A DNA stretch of 64,000 nucleotides, from positions 5,159,822 through 5,223,821 of the forward strand of contig CM119267.1 of the NCBI GenBank assembly GCA_051294375.1, written 5' to 3'. Source of the DNA: Paraspadella gotoi. Taxonomy: Eukaryota > Chaetognatha. The position numbers were made by a program, and so were the translations under genes. The notes beneath the pieces are model-generated. The model was given only the letters and a program-made list of their open reading frames with translations, searched no databases and had not been told where the DNA came from. Shown here one piece after another: positions 35,466 to 48,029 of the stretch (its first letter is position 1; every line of letters begins with the position of its first letter).

Positions 35466-35845
35466 GTAATCATTTGTGGATATCTACGGTCAGATGCTAA
35501 GCGTGCTCAAGATACCTACTCTGAATTTCCTTAACCCCCTCTAGCAGCAAAACAAAGTAGTTTAATAGCCTCCTCTCGCTACCCAGAGGGTACAGGATTG
35601 AGCTCAATGTCCAGTGGTCGGATGGCTGTACTCAATGAACCACCGGGTCACAACTGCGGGTACGAAGTCTATTGGCGGGGAATACCTGGCCAACATATTA
35701 AATACGAAATGTACCGCAGTGAGTGTTAAGGGGATGGAGTGAGACAAGGAGACAAGGGGGTCAGAGAACTGAAATCTACGGAGAGAGCGAGGTGGAGGGA
35801 AAAAAATGGCGTCGCCGTGAAAATCGATTTCAAAACAGGAAAATG

Positions 35846-35942
35846 TTCTTGTCGTCGTCGTTGTTGTTGTCGTCGTCGTCGTTGACTTCGTCGTCGTCGT
35901 TGTTGTCGTCGTCGTTGTGGTCGTCGTTGTTGTCGTCGCTTT
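35846..35942. repeat. GTC/GTT microsatellite
   Basis: Alternating GTC and GTT units over about 95 bp. Confidence 0.95.
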
Positions 35943-36136
35943 CGGTTTCAAGTAATAGTGTGATCGCTCTAGTCAGTGTCATTACGTAGTACGTATTACG
36001 AACTATGATAGATGTGCTTTTCAGTCTATCATTTTATCGTTCTCACTCTCATTCACTCATTCAACCACTACGCATCATTTCGTCCAATTTATCTCATCTG
36101 TTCACACCGAATCTTTTTCACTAGTCGCCGTGTCTC

Positions 36137-36560
<424 letters not shown>

Positions 36561-37139
36561 GTTAATGATGAAATTGAACGATTGGCATTGAATATTATTA
36601 AATTACTATGATTCCTGATACGGAATAAGAAGATGATGATGATAAGTACGATTATGAAGATGCAGATGAATGGGAAATTAACAACAAAAGGGACGGAAAC
36701 GACTAACGACAACAACAACAACGACAACCACCGCCAAAAAAAAATCCCTTTTTGAAAAATTTTCTCGTCTTGAGATTTTCTCGACTTTGGACTCCGACAA
36801 AGTTGGTTTCCTTTCGTCCCCTTAATGGCGGGCGTCGTTAACTTCGAGTCTCTTTTCTGAGAGGAAGAGTCGTCGTCGTTGTCGTCGTCCTCGTCGTCGT
36901 CGTCGTCGTCATTAAAGTCTCTTTGCATTTTCCGATCCTCCATCTGTTAGTCCGTCTATTCGTCCATTTCCTCCATCCAGGTATTTGGGATTTTAGCCCT
37001 GACATCGATTTTTTTTTTATCGTTTCCTAGACTCGAGATTGAGCTGAATATTTATATACTTCCACGAGTCAGAGTTGGAGAGGGACGGCAATCCGTATCC
37101 AATCCCCACGAGTTGACCTTGGAACAATAACAAGAAGGG

Positions 37140-37415
37140 AAATTCAAATGTGCGTTGCACCGCGGTAGCTTTCTTAGCCTGTGTATGTTCGACACGCACT
37201 GCATCGGAATCTTGCCTTTTATTTTATTTTATTTTATTTTATTTTATTCTTTAAAATTTTAGAATTTCCCAAAGGCGGCACTAGCAGTCTCTTAAATTGC
37301 AGGTTTTTTTCTTAATAAATGAGCATTTTTAATTTAAGTGGGATAAACCAACGGACAGACATAGCAACCGACAGATCGACAGACCGACCAAAAAGTGACT
37401 TACAGAGTTGCTCGG
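37140..37415. mobile_element. Element family B, plus orientation
   Basis: AATTCAAATGTGCGTTGCAC, CCAAAGGCGGCACTAGCAG and GACAGACCGACCAAAAAGTG occur in family order. A (TTTTA)n pentanucleotide run (37,213-37,250) has grown inside. It ends facing a second, inverted copy. Confidence 0.65.
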
Positions 37416-37459
37416 TCTGTCCGTCTCATAACTCATAACTCATAACTCATAACTTGCCT

Positions 37460-37645
37460 ATAGTTGGTTGCTCGTTTGTTTGAACTGGAAAAAATATCAT
37501 TTCTAAGTGACTGCTAGCGCCACCTTCAGGAAATCCTAAAACTATAAAGAATAAAAGACTGAAATCCAATTCAGTGCGTGTCATAAATAAAATGTCATTG
37601 CGGCGCAACCCATTGGATGGTCCGATCTTGTTTATTCGGGTTTAA
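37460..37645. mobile_element. Element family B, inverted
   Basis: Reverse-complement landmarks are AGTGACTGCTAGCGCCACCT, ATAAAGAATAAAAGAC and TTGCGGCGCAACCCATTGG. It forms a tail-to-tail pair with the preceding copy around a short (CATAACT)n spacer at 37,425-37,455. Confidence 0.65.
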
Positions 37646-37805
37646 GTTCAGTGACAATCTTTCAAGGCATTATGGATAGAATTGAGTTTTGACATTTTTA
37701 TATAACCTTTCTTGAAAAAAAATGTTTTGGCTCTCCCAGCGATTAGTTCCAAATTTCCAAATTTGTCATTTTTTATTTCTAAAAAAGATGAAGAAGAAAT
37801 GCTTC

Positions 37806-37875
37806 CGTCATCGTCGTTGTCTTCGTCGTCGTCGTCGTCGTCGTCGTCATCATCGTCGTCATCGTCATCGTGCTC
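37806..37875. repeat. CGT/ATC microsatellite
   Basis: CGT units grading into ATCGTC units. Confidence 0.95.
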
Positions 37876-38231
37876 ACCGACGATGCCGTCATGGCAACAG
37901 AATTGTCCTCGTTTACATTTTTATGAGACCTGGCGGCTCGCAATTAACGCTCTCTGCTCTCTCCGTCCTCTCTCGTCCTTCTCTCAATTCTGCTCTGATC
38001 GACTCTCCTCTGTCTCTGCTCGTCTCATCCTCTCTCCTCTCGTCTCTCTCTCTCTCTCGTCCCCCCCTCGTCTCCTCCCGCTATCTCTGTGAAATGCTGT
38101 CTTGGCATGATTATTTCTCAAAGAGGAGAATATCCTTCTCCTCATAAATAGGGAAAAAAAACATTAGGTGTTTATCGTTTCCTCTCTCTCTTCTCTCCTC
38201 TTCTTCATCTCTCTCTCTCTCTCGGTCTCTC

Positions 38232-38558
38232 ATGGATCGACGTTCGACCCGCGCGTCCTCACGACCTTCGGTGCCTGTGTATAGTGCCATTCCGGAAGCC
38301 TCTCCGAGTCCTGTGCGGGCGCGGTCGCCTCGTGATCAGTCGCCCTCCGAGCCGTCACGATCACTCGCTCTCTCCTCTCGCCTCTCTGTGCCGTTGGGTC
38401 GCACGCGTCTGTCCTCTCTCTCCCCGATGGTCTCTCTCTCTCTCTTCCTAGTCTCGTCTCTGTCTAGTATCGCTCTCTCCTCCTTCTTAACGTGCGGACT
38501 GGAGGGAATCGTCGTTTCGAAAGAATTTATTTGGCAAAGAGAAAAAATCTTTTCCTAA
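38232..38558 (+). CDS. Ser/Arg/Pro-rich open frame, doubtful
   Basis: A 108-codon frame from ATG at 38,232. Its first 60 residues are Ser/Pro/Arg-rich (MDRRSTRASSRPSVP, ASPSPVRARSPRD) and look like a disordered region; the rest is a Ser-Leu stretch made by CT repeat. CT-rich DNA flanks both ends, so it may be a chance frame in a GC-richer island. Confidence 0.2.
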   Translation: MDRRSTRASSRPSVPVYSAIPEASPSPVRARSPRDQSPSEPSRSLALSSRLSVPLGRTRLSSLSPMVSLSLFLVSSLSSIALSSFLTCGLEGIVVSKEFIWQREKIFS

Positions 38559-38689
38559 TAAAATCCTAATGAAAGATTCGAAGTCATCGCCTTCCGACCC
38601 TAGAGCACCCTAGAGCACCCTCATCTCCATTACTTGTCGCTTGTCACTTCGATTTCTTTGCTTTTCCTTCTTTCTTTGCTTTCTTCTTT

Positions 38690-38990
38690 TCTTTCTTTCT
38701 TTCTTTCTTTCTCTCTTTCTTTGCTTTCTTTTTTTGCTTTCTTTCTTTCTTTCTTTCTTTCATTTCTCTCTTTACTTTGCATTCTTTCTTTCTTTCTTTT
38801 CTTTCTTTTCTTTTTGTCCCCTTTCGTGTCTTTCAAATCTTTCTATCACTCTATCTTTCTTTCTATCATTCTTCTATTTTTTCTATTTTTTTCTTTCTCT
38901 CTTCCTTTTTTCCCCCTTTTCACATAATTCACCTCTCTTCCTTCCCCCTAACTTTCTTTCCCTTTCTTTTCCCTTCCTTTTCCTTGTTTG
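38690..38990. repeat. (TTTC)n array, degenerate
   Basis: TTTC units interrupted by TTTG/TTTTC; the long Phe/Leu/Ser frames are artefacts. Confidence 0.9.
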
Positions 38991-39233
38991 ACTGCTGTTG
39001 GTCTCAAAATGATATTTTTCCTCATTTTATTCTCCTTAATCATTAATCATTAATAATTAATCATTAAGTTAATGTCTCATTTACTCTTTTTTTCCTTCGC
39101 TAAAACATAAAGTATCATTCTTTCCGATAGTGAATATTAATGAGTCTTAAATTATGACATAAGATATAAGAATTACGTTTTATAATTTCTCCCTTTCATT
39201 TTTAATTTTCTTTTTTGCTAGCGTGTACAAACT

Positions 39234-39286
<53 letters not shown>

Positions 39287-39398
39287 CAAAATTCTCCCTA
39301 ATTCACCCAATGACTCTCACTCACCCCCTAACGCGATATTACGTAGTTCTTTCCCAGAATCTCTTTTTCTGTGATTACATTACCCTCTACTTTCACAG

Positions 39399-39650
39399 CC
39401 CCTTCTTTCCGCTGCTGCAGCCTATTCTTTCAGCTGCTGCACCCCCTTCTTTCCGCTGCTGCAGCCCATTATTTCAGCTGGTGCACCCCCTTATTTCCGC
39501 TGCTGCAGCCCATTCTTTCAGCTGCTGCACCCCCTTATTTCCGCTACTACAGCCCATTCTTTCAGCTGCTGCACCCCCTTATTTCCGTTGCTGCAGCCCA
39601 TTATTTCAGCTGCTGCACCCCCTTCTTTACGCTGCTGCAGCCTCTTCTTT
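39399..39650. repeat. 44-bp minisatellite (CAGCTGCTGCA)
   Basis: About five and a half units alternate CCCCCTTATTTCCGCTGCTG with CAGCCCATTCTTTCAGCTGC; measured period 44 bp (39,483 to 39,527). Each unit carries CAGCTG (E-box type) and CTGCAG palindromes. All three forward frames are open, but 44 is not a multiple of three, so a protein role is unlikely. Confidence 0.9.
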
Positions 39651-40174
39651 TTTCGTTCTTTTCAGCACCTGCTGCCGCTGCTGCTTCGCGTCTGTCCGCG
39701 GCTGCTGAGTGTGATCGCGAATGACCATCACGTTCTCGAAAACGATCCTTTTCCTTTTCAATCAGCTTTTCTTTTCATGATCCTCTTCCTTTCTTTTTAT
39801 TTTTCTTTTTTTTCTGCTTTCCTCACTTTAATAATCAGTAATACATTTTTTGGTTTTTCTACTTTATTTTTTCCCCTTTTTTTATTCTATTTTCTCTTGT
39901 GTTTAAATTTTTTACTATGTAATGTTTTTATTTACATTTAATAATCTCGAGCATGAAATTCAAATGAGAAAATCTATTCTCACCCACTTTAGCTTAAACT
40001 CAATTTTTTTTTTCCTCGCACTGCATTTATATTCATGCTCGCAAGAGATGTGAGCAAATGTAATTTTTATATTCAAATGATTTTCGCTCTCTCTCTCTCT
40101 CTCAAAAGAGAGATAATACCCTGTGGGACATCGACCTTGTGTTGGCGGTTGGTGTGTAGCAGTCTGGTTATTAT

Positions 40175-40407
40175 AGAGAGAGAGAGAGAGGAGATGAGAG
40201 AGAGAGGAGAGAGAAGAGAGAGAGAGAGAGAGAAGGAGCGATNNNNNNNNNNNNNNNNNNNNNNNNNNNNNNNNNNNNNNNNNNNNNNNNNNNNNNNNNN
40301 NNNNNNNNNNNNNNNNNNNNNNNNNNNNNNNNNNNNNNNNNNNNNNNNNNNNCTCTCTCTCTATCTCTCTATCTCTATCTCTATCTCTCTATCTCTATCT
40401 CTCTCTC
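40175..40407. repeat. GA and CTAT tracts around a 110-N gap
   Basis: GA repeat leads into the gap (40,243-40,352), and CT/ATCT repeat leads out of it. Confidence 0.9.
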
Positions 40408-41235
40408 AACCTATTCCTACTTTCCTGTGATCCCATCTCCTCTTTGTTTAGGTCCTCATGGTATTTTCTTTTTGATAGTTCTACATTAAATAACTAAAAT
40501 AATATAAATAATATATATAACTATGAGATGGTTGAGCCTCGGAGAGGTCGTTCACCTACTTAAATCCGTGACTATACAAACCTTTGTTTGCGCTTTGTAG
40601 AAAAAAAACATCACCGAGAGGGAGAAAGACCGTGAAAACATAGCCTGTGATAACAGGGGGTGAGTGCGTTGATAAAGAAATTACTCGACTTACCTTACCA
40701 GTTACAGATGCTGTTATGAATCGATTTGAATTCGTAAAGGTAAGTAAATTGGGTTTGTTTATCATCCGATTTTTTTTAAATAAAAATAAAAAATATTTGA
40801 ATAATACGTTTTTCAAGTCAAAAGAAAACTTGGTAAAAATATCTGAAAGAATATTTTTGTTCCTCTTCCTCTCTCTCTATCTCTCTTTCTCTCTCTCTCT
40901 ATCTCTTTCTCCCTCTCTTTCTTAGACTGTTTTCGGNNNNNNNNNNNNNNNNNNNNNNNNNNNNNNNNNNNNNNNNNNNNNNNNNNNNNNNNNNNNNNNN
41001 NNNNNNNNNNNNNNNNNNNNNNNNNNNNNNNNNNNNNNNNNNNNNNNNNNNNNNNNNNNNNNNNNNNNNNNNNNNNNNNNNNNNNNNNNNNNNNNNNNNN
41101 NNNNNNNNNNNNNNNNNNNNNNNNNNNAAAAAACCGTCTGCTTTGTTCTTTTTTTTTTCTTCAAAAGCTCCTCCAGTTTTTCGAGACTCGTAAAACGAAA
41201 ACGATTTAATTTTCGTTACGCGATTCCATTTACCT

Positions 41236-41262
41236 GTCGTCGTCGTCGTCGTCGTCGTCGTC
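41236..41262. repeat. (CGT)n microsatellite
   Basis: Nine CGT units just before a 773-N gap (41,388-42,160) that opens at a CT tract. Confidence 0.95.
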
Positions 41263-42406
41263 GGCGCGGAACGCTCCCTTTTGTTTGTTTACGTCTGTTT
41301 TGATCATGATAGAAAACAATGAAAACAAGAAAGGAAAGAGGCTAAGAAGTCTCTCTCTCTTTCTATCTCTCTCTCTCTCTCTCTCTCNNNNNNNNNNNNN
41401 NNNNNNNNNNNNNNNNNNNNNNNNNNNNNNNNNNNNNNNNNNNNNNNNNNNNNNNNNNNNNNNNNNNNNNNNNNNNNNNNNNNNNNNNNNNNNNNNNNNN
41501 NNNNNNNNNNNNNNNNNNNNNNNNNNNNNNNNNNNNNNNNNNNNNNNNNNNNNNNNNNNNNNNNNNNNNNNNNNNNNNNNNNNNNNNNNNNNNNNNNNNN
41601 NNNNNNNNNNNNNNNNNNNNNNNNNNNNNNNNNNNNNNNNNNNNNNNNNNNNNNNNNNNNNNNNNNNNNNNNNNNNNNNNNNNNNNNNNNNNNNNNNNNN
41701 NNNNNNNNNNNNNNNNNNNNNNNNNNNNNNNNNNNNNNNNNNNNNNNNNNNNNNNNNNNNNNNNNNNNNNNNNNNNNNNNNNNNNNNNNNNNNNNNNNNN
41801 NNNNNNNNNNNNNNNNNNNNNNNNNNNNNNNNNNNNNNNNNNNNNNNNNNNNNNNNNNNNNNNNNNNNNNNNNNNNNNNNNNNNNNNNNNNNNNNNNNNN
41901 NNNNNNNNNNNNNNNNNNNNNNNNNNNNNNNNNNNNNNNNNNNNNNNNNNNNNNNNNNNNNNNNNNNNNNNNNNNNNNNNNNNNNNNNNNNNNNNNNNNN
42001 NNNNNNNNNNNNNNNNNNNNNNNNNNNNNNNNNNNNNNNNNNNNNNNNNNNNNNNNNNNNNNNNNNNNNNNNNNNNNNNNNNNNNNNNNNNNNNNNNNNN
42101 NNNNNNNNNNNNNNNNNNNNNNNNNNNNNNNNNNNNNNNNNNNNNNNNNNNNNNNNNNNNCAAAAAAAAAAGAAAAAAATCCTCGTCTTTTTTCACTCAT
42201 TTTAAGCTTTTTTTCGGCTTCTTTGAGCCTTTTTCGGCTTTTTTATTCTTATATATAGACTTTTTTTTTCAAATTCTTCCTTTCCCTTTTTTAACTTTTA
42301 TTCTGAACTCATTTTAAACTCGTTTTATTCTTCACTTCCTTTTTTTTTTCTTTATCTCTTTTTTTTTAGACTCAAATTCTCCCCTCTCGATCTTTGCCCT
42401 TGAACT

Positions 42407-42474
<68 letters not shown>
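42407..42474. repeat. (CGT)n microsatellite, longest pure run
   Basis: About 22 uninterrupted CGT units. A 153-N gap follows at 42,634-42,786, again at a CT tract. Confidence 0.97.
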
Positions 42475-42477
<3 letters not shown>

Positions 42478-43185
42478 TTTAATGACTTTTATTCTTTTTT
42501 ATGCCATCGACGCTTTTCATCCCACGGTATTTTTAAGAAGCATTAAACATTTCTTAATCTGGACGTAAATATAACGTTTCACGTTTCAAAAAAGAAAATA
42601 TCACATCTTCTATATTTCTCTCTCTCTCTCTCTNNNNNNNNNNNNNNNNNNNNNNNNNNNNNNNNNNNNNNNNNNNNNNNNNNNNNNNNNNNNNNNNNNN
42701 NNNNNNNNNNNNNNNNNNNNNNNNNNNNNNNNNNNNNNNNNNNNNNNNNNNNNNNNNNNNNNNNNNNNNNNNNNNNNNNNNNNNNNCCGCCCCGTCTCGT
42801 TCTCTACTTACCTTCAAAACTTTGCGACGCCAGATCACAATCGAACTTACTTTTCCACGTATCGAACTTACCTTTCAACGATTTACCCGCGAGGCCGTGA
42901 ATTTGACGGTGTCGGTACTCGCTGCTTTGTACCTTCGCCTCTTCTCCGTGAACCACGTTGAAATTTTTGTGAGGCTTTAGTAATTCTTTACATTGGTTTG
43001 TCTATCTTCACCACTACTGATCACCATCGCCGATTAGTGATCACCTTCACTGCTGATCACCAGCATTCTCCACCGTTGTCACCTGGACTAATCACCACCG
43101 TCGTTAAGCGCTTTAAATGACTTTTCCCTTAATGATTCTCCGGAAAGGAAATCAAATAAGAAATTTTCAGGGGAGAAAGGTAAAA

Positions 43186-43347
43186 GAGAAGAGAAGAGAA
43201 GAGAAGAGAAGAGAAGAGAAGAGAAGAGAAGAGAAGAGAAGAGAAGAGACAAAAGGACAAGACAAGACAAGACAAGACAAGACAAGACAAGACAAGACAA
43301 GACAAGACAAGACAAGACAAGACAAGACAAGACAAGACAAGACAAGA
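43186..43347. repeat. Adjacent (GAGAA)n and (GACAA)n pentanucleotide arrays
   Basis: About twelve GAGAA units (43,186-43,248) are followed after 6 bp by about eighteen GACAA units (43,255-43,347). The two units differ by one base, so the arrays are probably related. Confidence 0.97.
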
Positions 43348-44316
43348 AATGAAAAAATGGGGTTAATCAGGAAGAAAAGATTCTAAACTTTAATTGAAAG
43401 AGAATAATAATATTATCAAACAGCTATTAAGACAAAAGTTTATTATTGCGATACAGTCGTTTTTTAATCAATATTTTGGCTTTTTTGCTTATTGCTTTAT
43501 GGATTTTAGAATAATTTTTTCATTGACTCGATAAAAGAAGATGTGAACGACCAATGATGATACGAGCGCGAAAATTAAATTAAATTAAATTAAATTAAAA
43601 ATTAAGAAATTATCCAGAATTCATAATCCGTTTCAATTCCTTGTTTGCTATTATTTACTCTCTTTACCCACGCCCCTCCCCCTCAACCCAAGGAAACAAA
43701 TAAGTTCTCACTTCCAGCTCACGCATTCTCAGATATTCACGGGACGCCCATTCTTCCTCACTGACATTTNNNNNNNNNNNNNNNNNNNNNNNNNNNNNNN
43801 NNNNNNNNNNNNNNNNNNNNNNNNNNNNNNNNNNNNNNNNNNNNNNNNNNNNNNNNNNNNNNNNNNNNNNNNNNNNNNNNNNNNNNNNNNNNNNNNNNNN
43901 NNNNNNNNNNNNNNNNNNNNNNNNNNNNNNNNNNNNNNNNNNNNNNNNNNNNNNNNNNNNNNNNNNNNNNNNNNNNNNNNNNNNNNNNNNNNNNNNNNNN
44001 NNNNNNNNNNNNNNNNNNNNNNNNNNNNNNNNNNNNNNNNNNNNNNNNNNNNNNNNNNNNTCTCTGTTTGTCAAGCCACTGATGGATTACCAACTGTGTT
44101 TTCTAGACAAACCGTCACTCGTCAACCTTCGTTCGACTTCGGCCCCCGAAAAAAAAAAGTCATCCCCTTCGTCGTCGTCGTCGTCGTCGTCGTTATTCTT
44201 GTTGTTATTTCTTCTGGTTGACTCGGTTCTTCCTCCAGTATCTCCTTTCGTTGTTGTTGTTGTCGTTTGTTATTCGCGAAAATAGACATTTCTTTTCGGG
44301 AAGATCGCAAACTTGT

Positions 44317-44655
44317 TGGCACTATTTTCCGAGAGCGGCCCATTTCAAAATCCTTGGACTTAATTTTAACCTTAATCTTTTTAACCCTAATTACGAACCC
44401 TAATTCCCTACCGTAACCGGAAATAATACAAGACCCTAATCATTATTCCCTTATAGTACAAATTCTTAGATTTATCCCCTAATCTTAAACCCGAATCCAA
44501 AACCTGAATAGATAACCAAATCTATAACCAAACTTCATCCTAGACCCTAACTCTAATCCGTAAACTAACTCTTATCCATAACTCTTAACCTAATTTATAA
44601 ATTTAAAAACCTATTTAGTTCTGAATTTGGGCTGAAATGGAAAATATGGCCCAAC
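44317..44655. mobile_element. Element family A (CCCTAA-type), longest copy
   Basis: Opens GGCACTATTTTCCGAGAGCG, then GCCCATTTC, and closes GCTGAAATGGAAAATATGGC; the ends are inverted complements (GGCCATATTTTCC). The interior is an extended degenerate run of CCCTAAT, CCCTAAC and similar units. Confidence 0.65.
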
Positions 44656-45081
44656 ATTTGCAGATAATCGTAAAAAGCTTCAACTTTTAATCGTTTTATA
44701 TTTTTATCGTCTTAAAAACTGTCAAGTTGTCTCTTTTATTTCAGAAAAAAAAAATTCGACTTTTAAATAACGCTATCGCTTAATTAATTAATTAATTAAT
44801 TAATTAAAAATATGTTCTCTACGTTAAATATTTTAGATTTAGGTTAATTTAAGTTTAATTCAAGTCAATTTAAATTCAAGCTTTCTAATTCTCACCCAAA
44901 TGAAACAACTTCGCTTGTATCAGGCAAATGGTATTCCTGTCTCAAATAAACGATCCAATTTCATTCTGTGTTGATAATAGAGAAACGAATTTAGGCTTAT
45001 TTTGTGTTGATCTCCCTTTTTATGATGTTTTTATGATGTTGACGTTGAAGACGACGACGACGACGACGACGACGACGTCTT

Positions 45082-45315
45082 TTGAGTCGCATCATTTCTT
45101 CTTCAAGTATCCAACATTTTTGTCGAAATCCGCTTCACGCTCGAAGCTGCAGCCGCCGCTACAGCCGCCGCTGTCAATTCGCCGCCTCCTGCAGCAGCAG
45201 CCGTCGCAAACTTTGCCTCACCCAGACGTTCGATCGAACGGTCGAGGTCAAAAGCGAAAGTCTAACGATGAATCTTCTGCGCAGGCGCAAAATACTTATT
45301 TTTTATCTTATTCAT
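45082..45315 (+). CDS. Candidate Gln/Pro-rich exon cut by a gap
   Basis: After a (GAC)n tract, one frame reads SKSASRSKLQPPLQPPLS, then RRLLQQQPSQTLPHPD and GQKRKSNDESSAQAQN, running into a 551-N gap. The composition suits a disordered nuclear protein with a short basic patch. A second frame is also long and Ala-rich, so the frame choice is not secure. Confidence 0.25.
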
Positions 45316-45866
45316 NNNNNNNNNNNNNNNNNNNNNNNNNNNNNNNNNNNNNNNNNNNNNNNNNNNNNNNNNNNNNNNNNNNNNNNNNNNNNNNNNNNNN
45401 NNNNNNNNNNNNNNNNNNNNNNNNNNNNNNNNNNNNNNNNNNNNNNNNNNNNNNNNNNNNNNNNNNNNNNNNNNNNNNNNNNNNNNNNNNNNNNNNNNNN
45501 NNNNNNNNNNNNNNNNNNNNNNNNNNNNNNNNNNNNNNNNNNNNNNNNNNNNNNNNNNNNNNNNNNNNNNNNNNNNNNNNNNNNNNNNNNNNNNNNNNNN
45601 NNNNNNNNNNNNNNNNNNNNNNNNNNNNNNNNNNNNNNNNNNNNNNNNNNNNNNNNNNNNNNNNNNNNNNNNNNNNNNNNNNNNNNNNNNNNNNNNNNNN
45701 NNNNNNNNNNNNNNNNNNNNNNNNNNNNNNNNNNNNNNNNNNNNNNNNNNNNNNNNNNNNNNNNNNNNNNNNNNNNNNNNNNNNNNNNNNNNNNNNNNNN
45801 NNNNNNNNNNNNNNNNNNNNNNNNNNNNNNNNNNNNNNNNNNNNNNNNNNNNNNNNNNNNNNNNNN

Positions 45867-46308
45867 CATTCATTCTTCATTATTGATCTAATGCCTTTCC
45901 ATTCGATCCCAATTTCACCCTCATTCATCCACGCATTCGCCTCCAAATTCCCGAACCATTAATCCATATCAATGCCATCGATCGCCATTCGCCGATGCCA
46001 TTCGCTAGTCGGCCATTGGCTTCCAATGGCACATCGCGCGGCCGGGCGCCATATTTGCGCGCGCCCGGTTCGAGGCGTCGTTCGAAGAATCGATTCCCTC
46101 AATCCTCGACTCCTCATTGGTGGCGGATCTCCGTTTCCTCGCCTCTCATTGGCCGATTTTTTTCCGTCACCTCATCGGCGCGACCCTTTTTTTTTTTATT
46201 TCCTTTTTGATTAATCGTTCTGCTAATTGCCGTCGTTTCTCTCGAACGTTTCCATGGATGGGAGGTTCTCTCACCTATTTTACTTCCCCTATCGAAAATT
46301 TATACCCT
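45867..46308. repeat. Segment with a diverged colinear copy at 53,600-54,290
   Basis: 'cttcattattgatctaatgc', GCCATTCGCTAGTC, CCCGGTTCGA, CCTCATCGG..CGACCCTT and GTTTCTCTCGAA occur in the same order at 53,610-54,250, where extra bases make the copy about 40% longer. The segment ends at a 25-N gap. Confidence 0.6.
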
Positions 46309-46333
46309 NNNNNNNNNNNNNNNNNNNNNNNNN
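46309..46333. other. 25-N gap
   Basis: A third exact 25-N run, again beside sequence that recurs elsewhere. Confidence 0.8.
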
Positions 46334-46470
46334 GCGAGTTGGATTTGTTGTCCTCTAACATCCTTGATTCCCCTGACCAGATGGTCGCCGCCAGCGTTCC
46401 CCACTTGCCTCTTCTCTCTTACTACCACATCCCCTGTTCCGCAGCGGATGCGTCGTCCCGTCGATGTTAA
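46334..46470 (+). CDS. Possible coding fragment
   Basis: Immediately after the gap one frame reads ELDLLSSNILDSPDQMVAAS and stops after DASSRRC. The composition is natural, but it is short, lacks splice support and has no recognised family. Confidence 0.2.
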
Positions 46471-48029
46471 TTCTATGCGTCGGCCTCTTCGTCTATTCCC
46501 AATTTCGCGGGTATGAAGTTTTTCTTCTTCGGACACCGTCGCCCTCGGTTCTCTGCCGTCCCACGCTTCTCCGATTTCCCCCGCCCCCAATCTTTTGGGG
46601 CTGCGATTGAGGCGCTGGCCCACCGCCCTATACTACGGCCTCGAAGCCGCCATTGGCTCCACTTTCCAACTTCATTGGCGGCCGGTTTTATGGCGCCATA
46701 ATCGCCGTCTTTCATCGCCGTGGCGACGCCGAAATAGTCATGGGATCTCCTTTATTCACAGTTCCAAGATTTCGTCATAGTCCTTTAAAGACCTCTTTTC
46801 CGACGGCGGCCTTCATCGAGCCCGTCTTAAAGGAAATGATATGCACGGTCGTCTCGGGAGTGGAGATGGGACCCGTCGGTTGCCCTTTGGAGGATCCGAC
46901 CCGAGAGCAGAATGAGAAGCTGGAGAGCCGCTGGAGAGATCGCGGCTGTGATTGAGAGAAGCCAGGTTGATTATTTGTCAAGTATGATAAACATCGCTTT
47001 TCTGATGTAGAGAGCGATAAGTTGATTTTATGACGTTTTTTGGTTGCAAATTTATAAATAGAATCCTACTTGCGTACTTAAAATAAACACGAATGCTGGA
47101 TTTTTTGGCGTTCTTGCCGAATTATCGAGGCTGCAATTAGTTCACCAATTTTCACCCATGTATTTTTTTTTTATTTTATATTAACTTTTTTGTCGTATTT
47201 TTAATTATTTACGGAATTTTGTTTTTAAAGAACGTGCCGTTAATTTTTTATAGCCGAATCGAGTAAAAAATTATTTCAAGTCTCCGATGTTAAGAAAGAT
47301 TTGGGTCGTAAGAGGGCGCCCCAATAATGCGGGACGACTTTATTCCACCCGCCGATACGGATCAGTACGGTGGAACTGGTATTGCCTGGCACGGGAAAGG
47401 TCGTTCCGGAACGGCGGAGGACGTCTTCTCCTCCGACAGGAGGAGGATCCTCTTCCGAGTATTACGATGAATTAAAGGCCGAGGGATCGGACCGAAGAAG
47501 CGGGCCCCGCCTCGGTCGAAGACGAAAGGACGGGATGACAAACAACAAACAACTTCTATGTTGACGAGTCGTGAGGATCACTTCGTTGGACGGCGCAGTT
47601 CGAAAGCAGGAGCCCGAGCTGTACCAGCGATTATTGAAGGCGGTACGATGGCTAGATTGCGTCGCCTCGACTCTCTCGTCTTTTCGAAAAGTATATCGTC
47701 AGTAAGAAAAAACATTTCAAAAGGACGAGACTTTGTATTTAAATGCGTTTTTATGTTAGAAGAAAAACTTCTTTATTTAAAAAGTTTGTTTTTTTTTGGG
47801 TTTTTTTTAAAATTACTTAATTTTTTAATATTGAAACATTAAATTGTTGAAAGCAAAAATTTAAATCATAAGATATATCATTTTTACAAAGCTTAATATA
47901 TTAATTAATGATAAAAATAACCCTAAAACCTATTGTTTTTCATGTATACTATTCAGTATCACTTTTCGTGGTTGGCTTCTGTACTTTTCCTTATATTAAG
48001 TTATATTGGTGGACTTAAATTCCACCAAC

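Larger units (their letters stand above)
45990..46740. promoter_or_regulatory. GC-rich block with repeated CCAAT-type motifs
   Basis: ATTGG occurs near 46,015, 46,115, 46,149, 46,648 and 46,673, mostly as CATTGGC or CATTGGT, in CpG-containing sequence. A paired GCCATTGG..CCAATGGC lies at 46,011-46,029. This is compatible with a CpG-rich promoter region, but I cannot place a transcription start. Confidence 0.3.

Noticed and set aside
41285-42205. Long open frames spanning N blocks
   Set aside because: Their length comes from unknown bases (also at 44,928-45,962, 55,954-56,943 and 60,964-62,490). Only the sequenced ends can be judged, and those are mostly repeat.
43255-43347. CRISPR-like array
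   Set aside because: The repeats are contiguous pentanucleotides without spacers, in an animal genome. No other regular repeat-spacer pattern exists in the window.
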